Below, piece by piece: positions 9,769 to 20,142 of a stretch of DNA of 64,000 nt; the stretch's first letter is position 1; the number at the start of each line of letters is the position of its first letter. The DNA comes from Chitinophagaceae bacterium (lineage in GTDB: Bacteria > Bacteroidota > Bacteroidia > Chitinophagales > Chitinophagaceae). The notes beneath the pieces were generated by a model that was not told where the DNA came from, did no database searches, and was given only the letters and a program-made list of their open reading frames with translations. A program made the position numbers and the translations under genes. The stretch spans positions 310,001-374,000 of the forward strand of contig JADJOC010000010.1 of the NCBI GenBank assembly GCA_016713965.1. Reading direction: 5' to 3'.

Positions 9769-11584
9769 ATGCGGAAAATAGCTTTTTTTACTTTCCTGTT
9801 TTATTTTGTATGTAATACATATACAAGCGCCCAGCCTGGTAAAGACACCTTTTTTTTAGCCAAAAAAAAGGGCCTTTTAGGTAAATTAGGGAGAAGCATT
9901 TCTACAAATGCACCACCTACAATTCCAGTAAAAATTGTTAATCCTTTTTTGCAGTATAAAGGAAAAATCATACGATATATTGAATTTTTATCATTAGGAT
10001 TTGAAAGAAATATCTATGATACTACCCTTATAAAAAATAGTTTTGGTATAAGAATAGCCAGGCAAGTACATAAAAATACTACCAAAAATGTAGTAAAAAA
10101 TAATCTTTTTTTTTAAAGAAGGGGATCCATTATATCCATTATTGCTGGCAGATAATGAACGTCATTTAAGAGAGCTTTCTTTTATCCGGGATGTACGGAT
10201 TGTTATAGACACAATAGCCGGTAATAAAGATTCTATAGATATTATTATAATTACTAAAGATGTATTTTCTATTGGTGGAAACGTTGATATCAGTAATACC
10301 AAACGGGGTGAGCTTGAAGTAAGAGAGGAAAACTTTGAAGGCACTGGTACTAAAATTGCTTTTGCCGGCTTGTACGATAAGGAACGCAATCCCCAGTATG
10401 GAATAGGCGGAGAAGTAATGATAAGAAATATACGTGCCTCTTTTATAAATTTTACAACCGGCTTCAAAAATTTTAGAGGAGCATACAATAGTGGCATGCA
10501 GCAAGAAACTACTGTATACGCAAAAATTGAAAAACCTTTAGTAAGTGCTTACCTGGCCAGTACAGGGGCGCTCGAAGCATCTTATAATAAAACGGATAAT
10601 AATTTCAAGTTGTCGGATTCAGTATATAAAACAGACCATAACTATAATTATTTAAATATAGATGCCTGGTATGCGTATAGTTTTGGTGGAAAAAATCTCC
10701 GGTCTAAAAATATGGAAACCAGGATAAGATCTTTTTTTGCCTTACGTAGTTTTTATCAAAAATTTTTTGATAACCCTTACAGTTTCTATGGTTTGATGGA
10801 TTACAGGTATGTTAATTCAATGGGACTACTGGCATCAATTAACGTTTTTAAACAAAATTTTTATAAAACAAGTTTTATTTATGGCTTTGGTATATATGAG
10901 GATGTTCCACAAGGGTTTAATTTATCACTTACTACCGGGTGGAGTAATAAGAATAAGCGCAACCGTCCATATGCCGGTCTGGATTTTTTATATACGCATT
11001 ATAGTGAGAAAGGATTTTATAATGCTTACACTTTCAGGACGGGTAGTAATTTTTACAGTAAAAGATTTGAAGATTGTGAATTACTTTTTAACATAGATCA
11101 TTTTACCAGGTTAAAGTATTTAAATGCAAAGTGGTTTAACCGTAATTTTTTAAGTATAGGATTTGCTTACCAGTTAAACCCGGTTGTTAATACACCTTTA
11201 TTTTTAAATAGCATGTATGGGTTACCATATTTTAATAATGGTTATGTCATAGGTGATTTAAGGGTTACAGGCAGGGCTGAAAGTGTATTTTATGGCACAT
11301 CCAAAATATTCGGTTTTAGGTTTGCACCTTTTGTATTTGCAGATGCAAGCCTTTTAAAACCAACAAAAGAAAATTTAAGTAAAACAATTTTATATAGTGC
11401 ATTGGGGGGAGGGGTACGTTCCCGGAATGAAAACCTGGTTTTTGGAACCATGGAATTACGGGGATATTATTTTCCCAGGACTAATGAAAATTATAAAAAC
11501 TGGAAAGTAGAATTTAATACCGGCTTAAGATTTAGATTTTTAAGCCAGTTCATAAAACGTCCTGATTTTGTAATATCCAATTAG
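9769..11584 (+). CDS. Omp85/BamA-like outer-membrane protein with POTRA-like domain (frame break)
   Basis: Signal peptide (MRKIAFFTFLFYFVCNTYTS, cleavage before AQ). A POTRA-like region follows at about residues 60-170 ('GKIIRYIEFLSLG ... KNNLFF/KEGDPL ... ERHLRELSFIRDVRI'). A 400-residue C-terminal part has alternating aromatic strands typical of a beta-barrel and ends YFPRTNENYK ... FIKRPDFVISN. This fits the BamA/TamA or two-partner translocator superfamily, though I cannot name the subfamily. The frame breaks in a run of nine T at 10106-10114; eight T restores NLFFKEGDPL. The pieces read 9769-10116 and about 10115-11584. Either a base-calling error or a phase-variable tract. Confidence 0.65.
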
Positions 11585-11617
11585 GTATACAACAACATGA
11601 ATTATTTATCCCAGGAT

Positions 11618-11775
11618 TTACATTAAGTCCAGTGCTTTTGCAAAAAAAGTTACATTAAAAGGCAATACCATAGAGCAATAAGCACCAATTGGTGAATATA
11701 ATACTGCAAAAAAACCAACCACAGAAGCTAAAAATAAAATCCAATATAATCCTGTTTTCTTTTTGTTGTTTCCAT
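11618..11775 (-). CDS. Small membrane protein (frame break)
   Basis: From ATG at 11773-11775 the start METTKRK, with one base added to the A-run (plus-strand T 11754-11757), reads TGLYWILFLASVVGFFAVLY then SPIGAYCSM ... AKALDLM and stops at 11618-11620. This gives about 52 residues with one clear membrane span. Uncorrected, it stops after 15 codons. The family is not recognised. It is convergent with the barrel gene. It could be a chance frame, but the hydrophobic pattern and the fit with the window's other one-base losses favour a gene. Confidence 0.4.
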
Positions 11776-11948
11776 TCTATTAATTTTTGCAAATATAAGT
11801 AAGAAGCTTTACTATTTGATGAAGCTATTTAAACTTTTAAGATTGATGGTGCTTATATTGCTGCCGGTGGGGACACCGGCGGCGGCAGACCGCCTAGGAT
11901 TTCTATGATATAAAAAAATAAATTTACAATTATTTTATGCTACTTTAT

Positions 11949-12925
11949 TCACATATTCTTTTGCTTATTAACACAGGATACTACCCTTGCTATTAATTTA
12001 TTTTTTACCGCATTTAACACACTCATTTTATTTTTTCCTTCGGCTACTTTTCGTTCATAATATTGCTTTAAATCAACATCTAATTTTACTGCAGTAAGGG
12101 ATGCCATATGTAGATTGCATTTCAATTTTTTATTTGCCATACTATGTACTTTAGTTTTCCCCCTTACACTGGTACCGGATGAATATTCAAATGGGGCTAC
12201 ACCACAATAGCATGCCAATTTTCTGCAATCATTCATCACAGAAAAACCGTTGGTATAAATGATAAAATTGATACCTGTAACAAACCCAATTCCTACTACA
12301 GAGGTGATAAATTTATAAAGCTGTTTTAAATTGTCATCGGCATTTACAATTTCAATGATTTTTGCTTCTACAGATTTCAAATCTTTATCAACTGCTTCAA
12401 TTGATTTTTTTATAGTTTTTCAAATCAATGTTGCCATTTCTTTATTACCCACATCTTCAAACTCACCAATTGGAGTAAGTAATCTTTTTGTGTTTCCACT
12501 AATCTTTCTCTTAAAGATGCTAAGTGCTTAATCTTATCAACTGTAGCATCCATTGGCTTCCAAAGGCGTATTCGGTCTAAATTTTTAGAGCAATAAATAG
12601 CAATTCGTTTTGAATCTATCTTGTCATTTTTGCCTCTTTCTAATGCTGTTGATTTTTTAATTCTGGAAGCATGCTCTACCCAAATATCTATGGTATTAAT
12701 AGCTAAAAAATTGGTGAGTGTAAAACAATAAAGTCCTGTGGCTTCCATGCAAAAAATTGTCTCATTAACTACAATATTTAAGTTCTTTAGCCACTGTGAA
12801 AGCTCTTTCATGCCTACATTGTCGTTGGCAAATTTTTGATGTGTAATTTGTTGCAAATGAAGCAAAGCGATGTCTACTGTCTTTTTTGAAATGTCTACTC
12901 CAAAAAAATAATTGTACTGTTTCAT
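11949..12925 (-). CDS. IS110-family transposase (frame breaks)
   Basis: Recombinase of the DEDD/RuvC-like type. The N-terminal half (12425-12925) has the acidic residues Asp11 (GVDISK), Glu61 (CMEATGLYC), Asp101 and Asp104 (KNDKIDSKR). The C-terminal half (11949-12380) is the Transposase_20 domain (SVVGIGFVTGINFIIYT ... CYCGVAPFEYSSGTSVRGK), with the serine-rich catalytic motif. Frame breaks: a missing T at plus-strand 12481-12482 (restores KDLLTPIGEFEDVGNKEMA), and a T-run/A-run pair at 12416-12424 that creates TGA (restores LIEKTIKKSIEAVDKD). Repaired length is about 326 residues, normal for the family. Either a dead copy or miscalled homopolymers; the latter fits the rest of the window. 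Confidence 0.85.
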
Positions 12926-12944
12926 AATTTTTATTTTTTTAACA

Positions 12945-13100
12945 ATCAGTGATATAAGTTTCTTTGAAACCTTAATAATAGTCCCTGTCGACTAAATTTC
13001 TATCCGAAGCATCTTATATCAAAAGAGCCTGTCTTAATCCAAGGATATACCATTATGTATGCTCGTGTCCATAGTGCACAGGCTCTTTAGGATTGTAATT
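12945..13100 (-). ncRNA. Candidate IS110 bridge RNA
   Basis: The region between the element's left end and the transposase start, same strand as the transposase. Stem-loop 1 has perfect 11-bp arms (13078-13088 with 13022-13032, AAAGAGCCTGT/ACAGGCTCTTT) around a 45-nt loop holding a small ATAC/GTAT hairpin. Stem-loop 2 has 8-bp arms (13013-13020 with 12951-12958, GATATAAG/CTTATATC) around a 54-nt loop holding an AGTC/GACT hairpin. Two adjacent stem-loops with large internal loops are the target- and donor-binding layout of bridge RNAs. Loop 2 contains ATAGAAATTTAG, close to the element's own end ATAGAAATCCTAG. Exact ends are inferred from the promoter. Confidence 0.55.
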
Positions 13101-13105
13101 ATCCA

Positions 13106-13140
13106 CAAATTTAAGTTGTCAACAAAGAAAAAGAAGCAAA
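13106..13140 (-). promoter_or_regulatory. Promoter for the candidate bridge RNA
   Basis: Read on the minus strand: TTTG (13140-13137), a 23-base spacer, then TAAATTTG (13113-13106), a perfect TANNTTTG Bacteroidota -7 element. Transcription would begin near 13100, just before stem-loop 1. Confidence 0.5.
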
Positions 13141-13365
13141 AAAAGAAAGTAGTAATAGTAATTAAACTTATAATAATATTCATAAGGCAAATCTAAAGGC
13201 CGGTGTCCCCACCGGCCATCTTAGCGCTATAGTAGTCTTATTAATAAAAGTTTAAACAGCTTCAATTTTAAAACTAATAAGCAATATTTAAAAATATCAT
13301 TTTATAATGTGTATTTTTTACATTTAGTTAAAACATCCTATCTTGCTTTTTTTAAACTGTTTTTA

Positions 13366-16043
13366 ATGACGATACATTTTTATTTGCGATTTGCCTCCAC
13401 TTATGGCCAAACGCTTTTTATTTGTGGTGATACAGAACTTTTAGGTAGTAATGCAATTGATAATGCCATACCGCTTAATTATGTAAACAATGAATTTTGG
13501 AAAGTAAGCATAGCGTTTGATCCTAAAACCAGTATTAGCGATATCCAGTATTACTATATTTTGCGCTATGATAATAATGAAGAAATAATTGAAGGGAATG
13601 ACGACAGGATTATTAAACTATATGATTTAAAAAATATAAGTGAATGTGTATTGGTAGATACCTGGAATCATATGGGCGAGATTGAGAATATTTTTTATAC
13701 CCAGCCTTTTCAGCAGGTTTTATTAAATAGCAACAATAAATTTGCAGCCAGGAAAAATATTAAAACTTATACACACGAATTTAAAGTAAAAGCACCATTA
13801 TTGCAGCCTGATGAAGCCATAACAATAATCGGTAGTTCTGCATCCTTAGGCAACTGGCAAACTGAAACTCCTGTTTTATTATCAAAAAAAGAAAGATGGT
13901 GGAATGTAAAGCTTAACCTTACTGAAGATATTTTTCCTGTTACTTATAAATATGGGGTTTATAATATAAAAGAGAAAAAATTTATACAATTTGAAACCCG
14001 TTCCGACAGGGTAATTGAAGGCAATACAGCTGCACAAAAAATTACCATTTTACATGATGGTTTTGTTGCTGTAAAAGCCAAACCGTTTAAAGGTGCAGGT
14101 ATAGCTATTCCACTTTTTAGCCTGCGAAGCAAAAATAGTTTTGGAACCGGGGAAATAACAGATTTAAAGCTATTGGTAGACTGGGCTAAAGCAACCGGAC
14201 TGAAACTAATCCAGCTATTACCTATAAACGATACAACTGCCACACATACCTGGAAAGATTCTTATCCTTATGCAGCCATATCTGCCTTCGCTTTACATCC
14301 TCTTTATCTTAATTTGGATAAAGCTGCCGGAAATAGCGATGCAGATATTATTAAACCATTAAAGAAAAAACAAAAGCAGTTAAATAGTTTGTCCAAGCTG
14401 GATTATGAGCAGGTGATGAAGTTTAAATTAAGCGCAATAAAAGAATTGTACCAGTCACAAAAAGAAAAATTTCTTAATGATACGGCATACTTTACTTTTT
14501 TCGATCTCAACCGTCATTGGCTGGTTCCCTATGCAGCTTTTTGCTATTTAAGGGATAAATATAAAACTGCTGATTTTAACCAGTGGAAATCTAATAAAAT
14601 TTATAAAGAGAATGCCATACAACGGTTGGTAAGCCCCAACCAGAAACACTATGATGAAATTGCCATTCATTATTTTACCCAATATCATTTACACTTGCAA
14701 CTGACCGAAGCTACTGCATATGCACATAAAAATGGTATTATTGTAAAAGGCGATATTCCCATTGGTATTTACAGAAGCAGCGTAGATGCATGGACTGAGC
14801 CGGCTTTGTATAATATGGATGCACAGGCCGGTGCCCCCCGGATGATTTTGCAAAAAAAGGCCAGAACTGGGGATTTCCCACTTATAACTGGAAGCAGATG
14901 CAGCTCGATAATTTTTCGTGGTGGCGCAAGCGTTTTGAGCAGATGAGTAATTATTTCGATGCATTCAGAATAGATCATATCCTGGGATTTTTTAGAATAT
15001 GGAGCATTCCTTTACACGCTGTAGAAGGGATTTTAGGCAGGTTTGTACCTGCCATACCTGTTCATATTAATGAATTATTTGGTAGAAATATTTCGTTTAG
15101 CTATCACCGTTATTGTACTCCTTTTATCAATGACGAAATTTTGTATAATTTATTTGGTGATGAAACGCAATATGTAAAAGATACTTTTTTAGAAGAAGGT
15201 AACAAACTAAAGGAAGCCTTTAATACCCAACGTAAGGTAGAAGCATATTTTAACTACGACAATAGTAATGAAAAAATAAAAATTGGTTTATACGATTTAA
15301 TCAGCAATATTATTTTAATAGAAGAGGAAGGCAGTGAAGGAACAAAATTCCACTTTCGGATTGCAATGGACCAAACTTCTTCATTTCAACATTTAGATGC
15401 ACACAGCCAGCAACAATTGAAAGAATTATACATTAATTATTTCTACCGGCGCCAGGAAGATTTTTGGAAAAAAGAAGCCATGCACAAATTGCCCGGCCGC
15501 CGCAGCAGTACCAATATGCTGGTTTGTGGCGAAGATTTAGGCATGGTGCCATCATGTGTGCCCGATGTGATGAAACAGCTGGGAATATTAAGTTTGGAAA
15601 TACAACGAATGCCTAAAAAAGCCGGGACAGAATTCTTTCATCCAAACGATGCGCCATATTTAAGCGTGGTAACCCCCAGCACACACGATATGAGTACAAT
15701 AAGAGGGTGGTGGGAAGAAGATAAAGTAAAAACAGCACGTTTTTATACAAATATTATGGGTCAGCATGGCGATGTGCCTTTCTATTGCGAAACATGGATT
15801 AATAAAGAAATCATTTTGCAGCACTTGTATTCACCTGCCATGTGGAGTATATTTCAATTACAGGATTTATTAGGAATGAGCAAAAAATTACGTAGGGAAA
15901 ATCCACATGAAGAAAGGATTAATGAGCCGGCAAATCCTGCGCATTATTGGAATTACCGGATGCATTTAAATCTCGAAGAGTTAAATAAAGAAACAAGTTT
16001 TAATGAAGAGTTAAATAAAGATATTTCTGCCTCCGGCAGATGA
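13366..16043 (+). CDS. malQ: 4-alpha-glucanotransferase with N-terminal starch-binding domains (frame break)
   Basis: Transfers alpha-1,4-glucan segments in maltodextrin and glycogen metabolism (GH77, cytosolic). The ATG at 13366 (MTIHFYLRFASTYGQTLFI) is preferred over a 19-residue extension with no homology. Two CBM20-like modules come first (SLGNWQTETPVLLSK is typical). The GH77 domain follows: LKLIQLLPINDTT, SYPYAAISAFALHPLY, then FDAFRIDHILGFFRIW with the nucleophile Asp, CGEDLGMVP with the general acid Glu, and STHDMSTIRGWWEE with the third Asp. About 890 residues, usual for the DPE2-like form. The frame breaks at the C-run 14834-14839: one more C restores AGAPPDDFAKKGQNWGFPTY. Confidence 0.9.
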
Positions 16044-16094
16044 TAATATTTTTGTAACCGGCATTAGTTCTTTGGGCAACATCGTTGCAGCCTG

Positions 16095-16112
16095 CCCCGT
16101 CCGGAGGCGGGG
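16095..16112. repeat. REP-like hairpin CCCCGTCC-GGAGGCGGGG
   Basis: Short GC-rich palindrome in an AT-rich spacer. Same family as 20786-20803 and 34675-34692, with shared flanks (GTTGCAGCCTG, TTGTAC). A CTTTGCGTG-type repeat follows at about 16182-16206. Confidence 0.6.
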
Positions 16113-16218
16113 TCGCATCTTGTACCTTTAATTCTTTATTCAGCAGATTGAAAGCATGCTACAGAATAAAATGCAAAAAAACTTTGCTCCTTAGCGCCTT
16201 TGCGTGATAAATATATTT

Positions 16219-17234
16219 ATGAAAATAAAATATAAAATATTCCATTTGCCTTTCAGGCATCCCTTTACCATTTCAAAAGGCACTAAAACACACCAGCCAA
16301 CTTTAATTGTTGAGCTTGACCATTTTGGAATCAAAGGTTACGGAGAAGCTCCGGCTATCAGTTATTATAATATCCCCGTAGAAAAAATGGTAGAAGACCT
16401 GGAAAGCAAAAGACAATTTATAGAAAAATTTTCTTTTACCGACCCGGAAAGATATTGGCATTACCTTCACCATTTGTTTCCCCAAAATTCTTTTTTGGTT
16501 TGTGCTCTGGATATGGCCGGCTGGGAAATTTATGGTAAAATGAAAAGAAAGCAATTGCATGAATTATGGAATTTGGATATTTCAAAATCCCCGTTAACAG
16601 ATTTTACCATTGGTATCGATACTATTGAAAATATGGTTGCAAAAATAAAAGAGCAGCCCTGGCCAATTTATAAAATAAAAGTGGGAGTTGATAATGATGT
16701 GGAAATGGTAGAAGCTTTACGAAAGCATACCGATGCTATTTTTAGAGTGGATGCCAATGCAGGATGGACATTAGAGCAGGCACAACAAAAAATCCCTGTT
16801 TTAAAAGAGCTGGCTGTGGAATTTATTGAGCAGCCTTTGGCCAAAGACAACTGGGAGGGCATGAAAAACTATTTGAAACCTCACCGCTTCCATTAATTGC
16901 CGATGAAGCCTGTGTATCTGAACCTGATGTGGAGAAATGCCACCGGCATTTTCATGGCATAAATATTAAATTAACCAAATGCAGTGGCATTACGCCGGCC
17001 CGCAGGATGATTGCCAGGGCAAGAGCGCTTGAAATGAAAGTGATGATCGGCTGTATGAATGAAAGCAGTGTAGGCACTGCGGCTATTGCACAATTAGCGC
17101 CTTTACTGGATTATATAGATATGGATGGGCCTTTATTATTGAAGGAGGATATTGCTGAAGGGGTGAAGTTTGATAATGGTAAAATTATTTACAATGATTT
17201 GCCTGGATTAGGGATTAAGTTAGAAGGGATTTAA
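16219..17234 (+). CDS. Dipeptide (L-Ala-D/L-Glu type) epimerase (frame break)
   Basis: Enolase superfamily, muconate-lactonising subgroup, probably epimerising L-Ala-D-Glu from murein peptides in the cytosol. The start at 16219 (MKIKYKIFHLPFRHPFTIS) fits the family. The capping domain comes first. The barrel carries the KIKVG lysine pair, metal ligands in FRVDANAGW, EFIEQPL and LIADEACVSE, and the opposite-face lysine in GINIKLTKCSGI. The frame breaks at the A-run 16864-16868: one more A restores GMKKLFETSPLPLIADEAC. The pieces read 16204-16896 and about 16880-17234. The specificity is by analogy with YcjG/YkfB-type enzymes; another dipeptide is possible. Confidence 0.8.
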
Positions 17235-17368
17235 TTTTACAATTTCTTTGCGTCCTTTGCTTCTTTGCGGTAAAAAAAGTCGCTTCAATAAAAGCTCAAT
17301 AGCGGTATGCCGTATAAGTGAGTGACACAACAATGATGAGTAAAGTGATTATGTTGATAACCAAAAAA
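17235..17368. repeat. Spacer with CTTTGCGTCC repeat and REP-flank sequence
   Basis: A TTTCTTTGCGTCCTTTGCTTC unit at about 17242 and a TCAATAAAAGCTC ... GCCGTATAAGTGAGTGAC unit at 17284-17325. The latter is the outer part of the REP-like family but lacks the hairpin. Confidence 0.45.
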
Positions 17369-18001
17369 TTAATTCCCCAGCAATTTATTTTTCAGCACAT
17401 CATATTCTTGTTGTGTAATGCCACCTTTTTGTAGCAGGTCAAATAGTTTATGCAATTCATCTGCAATCATTTGTTGCGTAGCAGTAGCACTAATATTGGG
17501 CGAAGATTTTGCGATCGCTTCAGCCAGTTGAGTAGCCTGGTTGCTTATTTGTGTTTTCTTACATTCTTCCTGGGCATGTGTTATTGTATCTTTCAGCAAT
17601 TTTGGTTTATGGATGAGATTGTAAACAGTTTCTCCCATTTCTGCAGCAGTTTGTATGTCTACATTTCCAAAGCCAAAAATTCTTCCCCATAAGGATTGGT
17701 CATATTCTACATTATTGATTTTATCCAAAGGGCTTTCTTTGGAATAACGTGTAAAAAAGCCACTTTCATCTATCACACGGAGGTTAGTTACTGCCCATAA
17801 GTTATGTCTCCATTCAATAAAAAGATAGAGAGGATATAATAGTAATACAGCCGATATAATTAAACTGATATTAATATTGTTAACAAACCATATCAATAAT
17901 GTTGCTGCCAATAGCCATGCAAAAACAGGCAGCACCAGTTTTATCCAGTGCTGCCGTATAATTAATAATAACTTTTCTTCTTTTTTTAATTCAGTTCGCA
18001 T
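17369..18001 (-). CDS. PH domain (YdbS-like) membrane protein with SHOCT domain
   Basis: 210 residues. Residues 16-60 contain two hydrophobic spans (IKLVLPVFAWLLAATLLIWF and ISLIISAVLLLYPLYLF). A bacterial PH domain follows (LWAVTNLRVIDESGFFTRYS ... PLDKINNVEYDQSLWGRIFG ... GNVDIQTA), of the bPH2/YdbS type. The C-terminus (ADELHKLFDLLQKGGITQQEYDVLKNKLL) is a SHOCT motif, a short oligomerisation helix pair. Probably an inner-membrane protein facing the cytoplasm. Precise role unknown. Begins 27 bases after the M13 peptidase gene ends on the same strand, so the two may be co-transcribed. Confidence 0.8.
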   Translation of the reverse strand: MRTELKKEEKLLLIIRQHWIKLVLPVFAWLLAATLLIWFVNNINISLIISAVLLLYPLYLFIEWRHNLWAVTNLRVIDESGFFTRYSKESPLDKINNVEYDQSLWGRIFGFGNVDIQTAAEMGETVYNLIHKPKLLKDTITHAQEECKKTQISNQATQLAEAIAKSSPNISATATQQMIADELHKLFDLLQKGGITQQEYDVLKNKLLGN

Positions 18002-18028
18002 AATAATTATCTGTTATCTGCTGCAAAG

Positions 18029-20055
18029 TTACCAGATTTTTACCCTGCTGGTATCCGCTAAAAATAATTTGTCTTTAGGCTGTACAGAAAAAGTAGTGTA
18101 AAATTCATCAACATTTACAAAGGGCCCGTTAACCCTGTATTTTGCTGGTGAATGGACATCTGTCATCAAACGGTTTTTTAATTCCTCATCCCTCTGGTGG
18201 CCCATCCATCCCAGTGAGTATCCTAAAAAGAACCTTTGCATGGCTGTAAGGCCTGCAATTTTTTCATTCTTTTTAAACTGTTCAGTTTTTTTAAAAGCAT
18301 CAATAGCAATTAATATGCCCCCAAGGTCGGCAATATTTTCGCCCAAGGTAGCTTTGCCGTTAATGTGCGATCCTGGCAAAGGTTCAAAAGAGTTGAATTG
18401 ATTTACCATTACATCGGCTCTTTTTTAAATTCAGCTTCATCATTTTTTGTCCACCAGCTTTTCAAATTTCCTTTTTCATCATACTGCCTTCCCTCATCAT
18501 CAAATCCGTGTGTTATTTCATGGCCGATAGTGCTGGCCCCGCCGTATCCAAATACAGTAGCATCATCCAGCTCTTCGTCTTTATAACCGGGTACGGTAAA
18601 AATTCCTGCAGGCAAAACTATTTCATTATTGCTGGGGTTGTAATAAGCGTTATACGTTTGAGGCGTCATGTCCCATTCATCCCTGTCTACAGGTTTGCCC
18701 AGTTTATTAATATTATAATTATGCCACCAGGTATTGGCATTAATTACATTTTGAAGATAGCTTTCTTTAGTAATTTCTAAAGCAGAAAAATCTTTCCATT
18801 TATCCGGGTAGCCAACTTTCTTTTTAACTGCGGCAAGTTTTATCAATGCTTTTTGTTTGGTGCTGTCGCTCATCCAGGTAAGCTTTTGAATTCTTTCTTT
18901 GTAAGCGATGCGTACGGCTTCCACCATATTTTCATACCGATTTTTTGCAGTTTCATTAAAAAATTCTTTTACATACAACTGGCCCAGCAATTCGCCTACG
19001 GCATTTTCTTCAGCCCTTATTACCCTTTTCCAACGGGGCTTGCGTTCTTTAGCACCGGAAAACAATTTATTAAATTCAAATACTTCCTTGCCAAATTTTT
19101 CGGGTAAAAATTCAGCAAATCTTTTTACCAGCCTGTAGCGAAGCATGCTTTTTAGTATTTCTACATTTGTATTTTTTATTACATTTTCCAGCTCTTTGAT
19201 ATATTCCGGCTGGCCAACAATTACCGAATCCGTCTTGCCGATACCGTTAGTTTGCATGTAATTTGCCCAATCCACCGAAGGTGCAATGGTAGTTAAATTG
19301 TTTACAGCCATTTTATTGTAGTTCGCATACGGGTCTCTAAGATCTTCCAGCTTGCGGTGCACCTTGGCCATCTTAGTTTCTACGGCCATAATATCTTCGG
19401 CGGATTTTTTTGCTTTTGCAGAATCATCACCAATCATTGCAAGCATAGTGCTTATATTTTTTATATAAGCATTTCTGATATTAACAGTAGAAGAATCTGT
19501 TTTAAAATAATATTCCCTTTCTGGTAAGCCTATGCCGGCCTGCCACATTTGCAAGGCATTTATTTCACTGTTTTTTGCGTCCTGCCACACACCAAAGGAA
19601 ATCAGGCCGTCTACACCAATTTTATCAAATTGTGCCAATACAGTTTGTAAACTTTTATTATCCGTAATGCTGTTTATTTTATCCAGGTAAGGTTGTAAAG
19701 GTTTGATACCATCTTTTTCTATTTTTGCCGTATCCATGGCTACCTGCCAAAAGTCTCCGATTTTTTGTGAAGCGGTACCTTTGGCAGCATTTTCTTTAGC
19801 AGCATCTTCGCTTATTTCTCTTAACCGTTTTGCATTTTCTTCAACTACCAGGTTGCCAATGCCCCAGTTGCTCTCCTCGTTAGGGATAGGATTATTTTTT
19901 ATCCATCCGCCATTTGCATACATAAATATATCATCGCCGGGTTTAATGGTAGAATCAATATTAATGGCCAAAACATCTGCTTTCGTTTTTTTATCTTTAT
20001 TATTACAGGCTGATGCACAAAAGCATACAAGCGCAATGGCAATTAGTGGCTTCAT
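18029..20055 (-). CDS. M13-family metallopeptidase lipoprotein (frame break)
   Basis: Neprilysin/PepO-type zinc endopeptidase that degrades peptides outside the cytoplasm. The N-terminus MKPLIAIALVCFCASAC is a lipoprotein signal with lipobox Cys17. The zinc site is HEITH (residues 512-516), and the third ligand Glu lies in GENIADLGG shortly after. The C-terminal FFLGYSLGWMGHQRDEE block is also typical. About 675 residues in all. The frame breaks at plus-strand T 18421-18426, just after the zinc site: one more base restores AEFKKRADVMVNQFNSFEPL. Pieces 18409-20055 and 18029-18409. Confidence 0.92.
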
Positions 20056-20142
20056 TAAATTTTATTTTAGTGTTTAAAAATAAATAATCATTTTATTATT
20101 ATCTAAAATTTTTTATAAGCGGAAACACTTTTATTTTTACTT

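Larger units (their letters stand above)
11894..13195 (-). mobile_element. IS110-family insertion sequence
   Basis: About 1.3 kb. Ends were inferred by comparison with the uninterrupted palindrome at 49120-49258: both junctions share CTA (11894-11896 and 13193-13195) and the flanks rejoin to one target. There are no terminal inverted repeats. A single transposase lies on the minus strand, with about 270 bases non-coding upstream and 55 downstream. That layout matches the IS110 group, which carries its bridge RNA upstream of the recombinase, rather than the IS1111 group. Insertion into the loop of a REP-like palindrome is a known habit of the family (IS621 targets REP elements). Confidence 0.8.
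11821..13263. repeat. Palindromic repeat interrupted by the IS110 element
   Basis: The left half at 11821-11896 (GAAGCTATTTAAAC ... TGCCGGTGGGGACACCGGC) and the right half at 13193-13263 (AAGGCCGGTGTCCCC ... GTTTAAACAGCTTC) are the two halves of the same palindrome found uninterrupted, and inverted, at 49120-49258. Outer arms are about 20 bp; inner arms are GGCCGGTGGGGACACCGGCC-type. The intervening DNA is the IS110 element. Confidence 0.85.

Noticed and set aside
12416..12424. Recoding (TGA read-through or programmed frameshift) in the IS110 transposase
   Set aside because: IS110 transposases are single-frame proteins, and the TGA vanishes if one T is removed and one A added in adjacent runs, as elsewhere in the window.
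13309..13365. Upstream start for malQ
   Set aside because: The extra 19 residues are hydrophobic but precede a cytosolic enzyme whose first CBM20 strand starts at the ATG at 13366.
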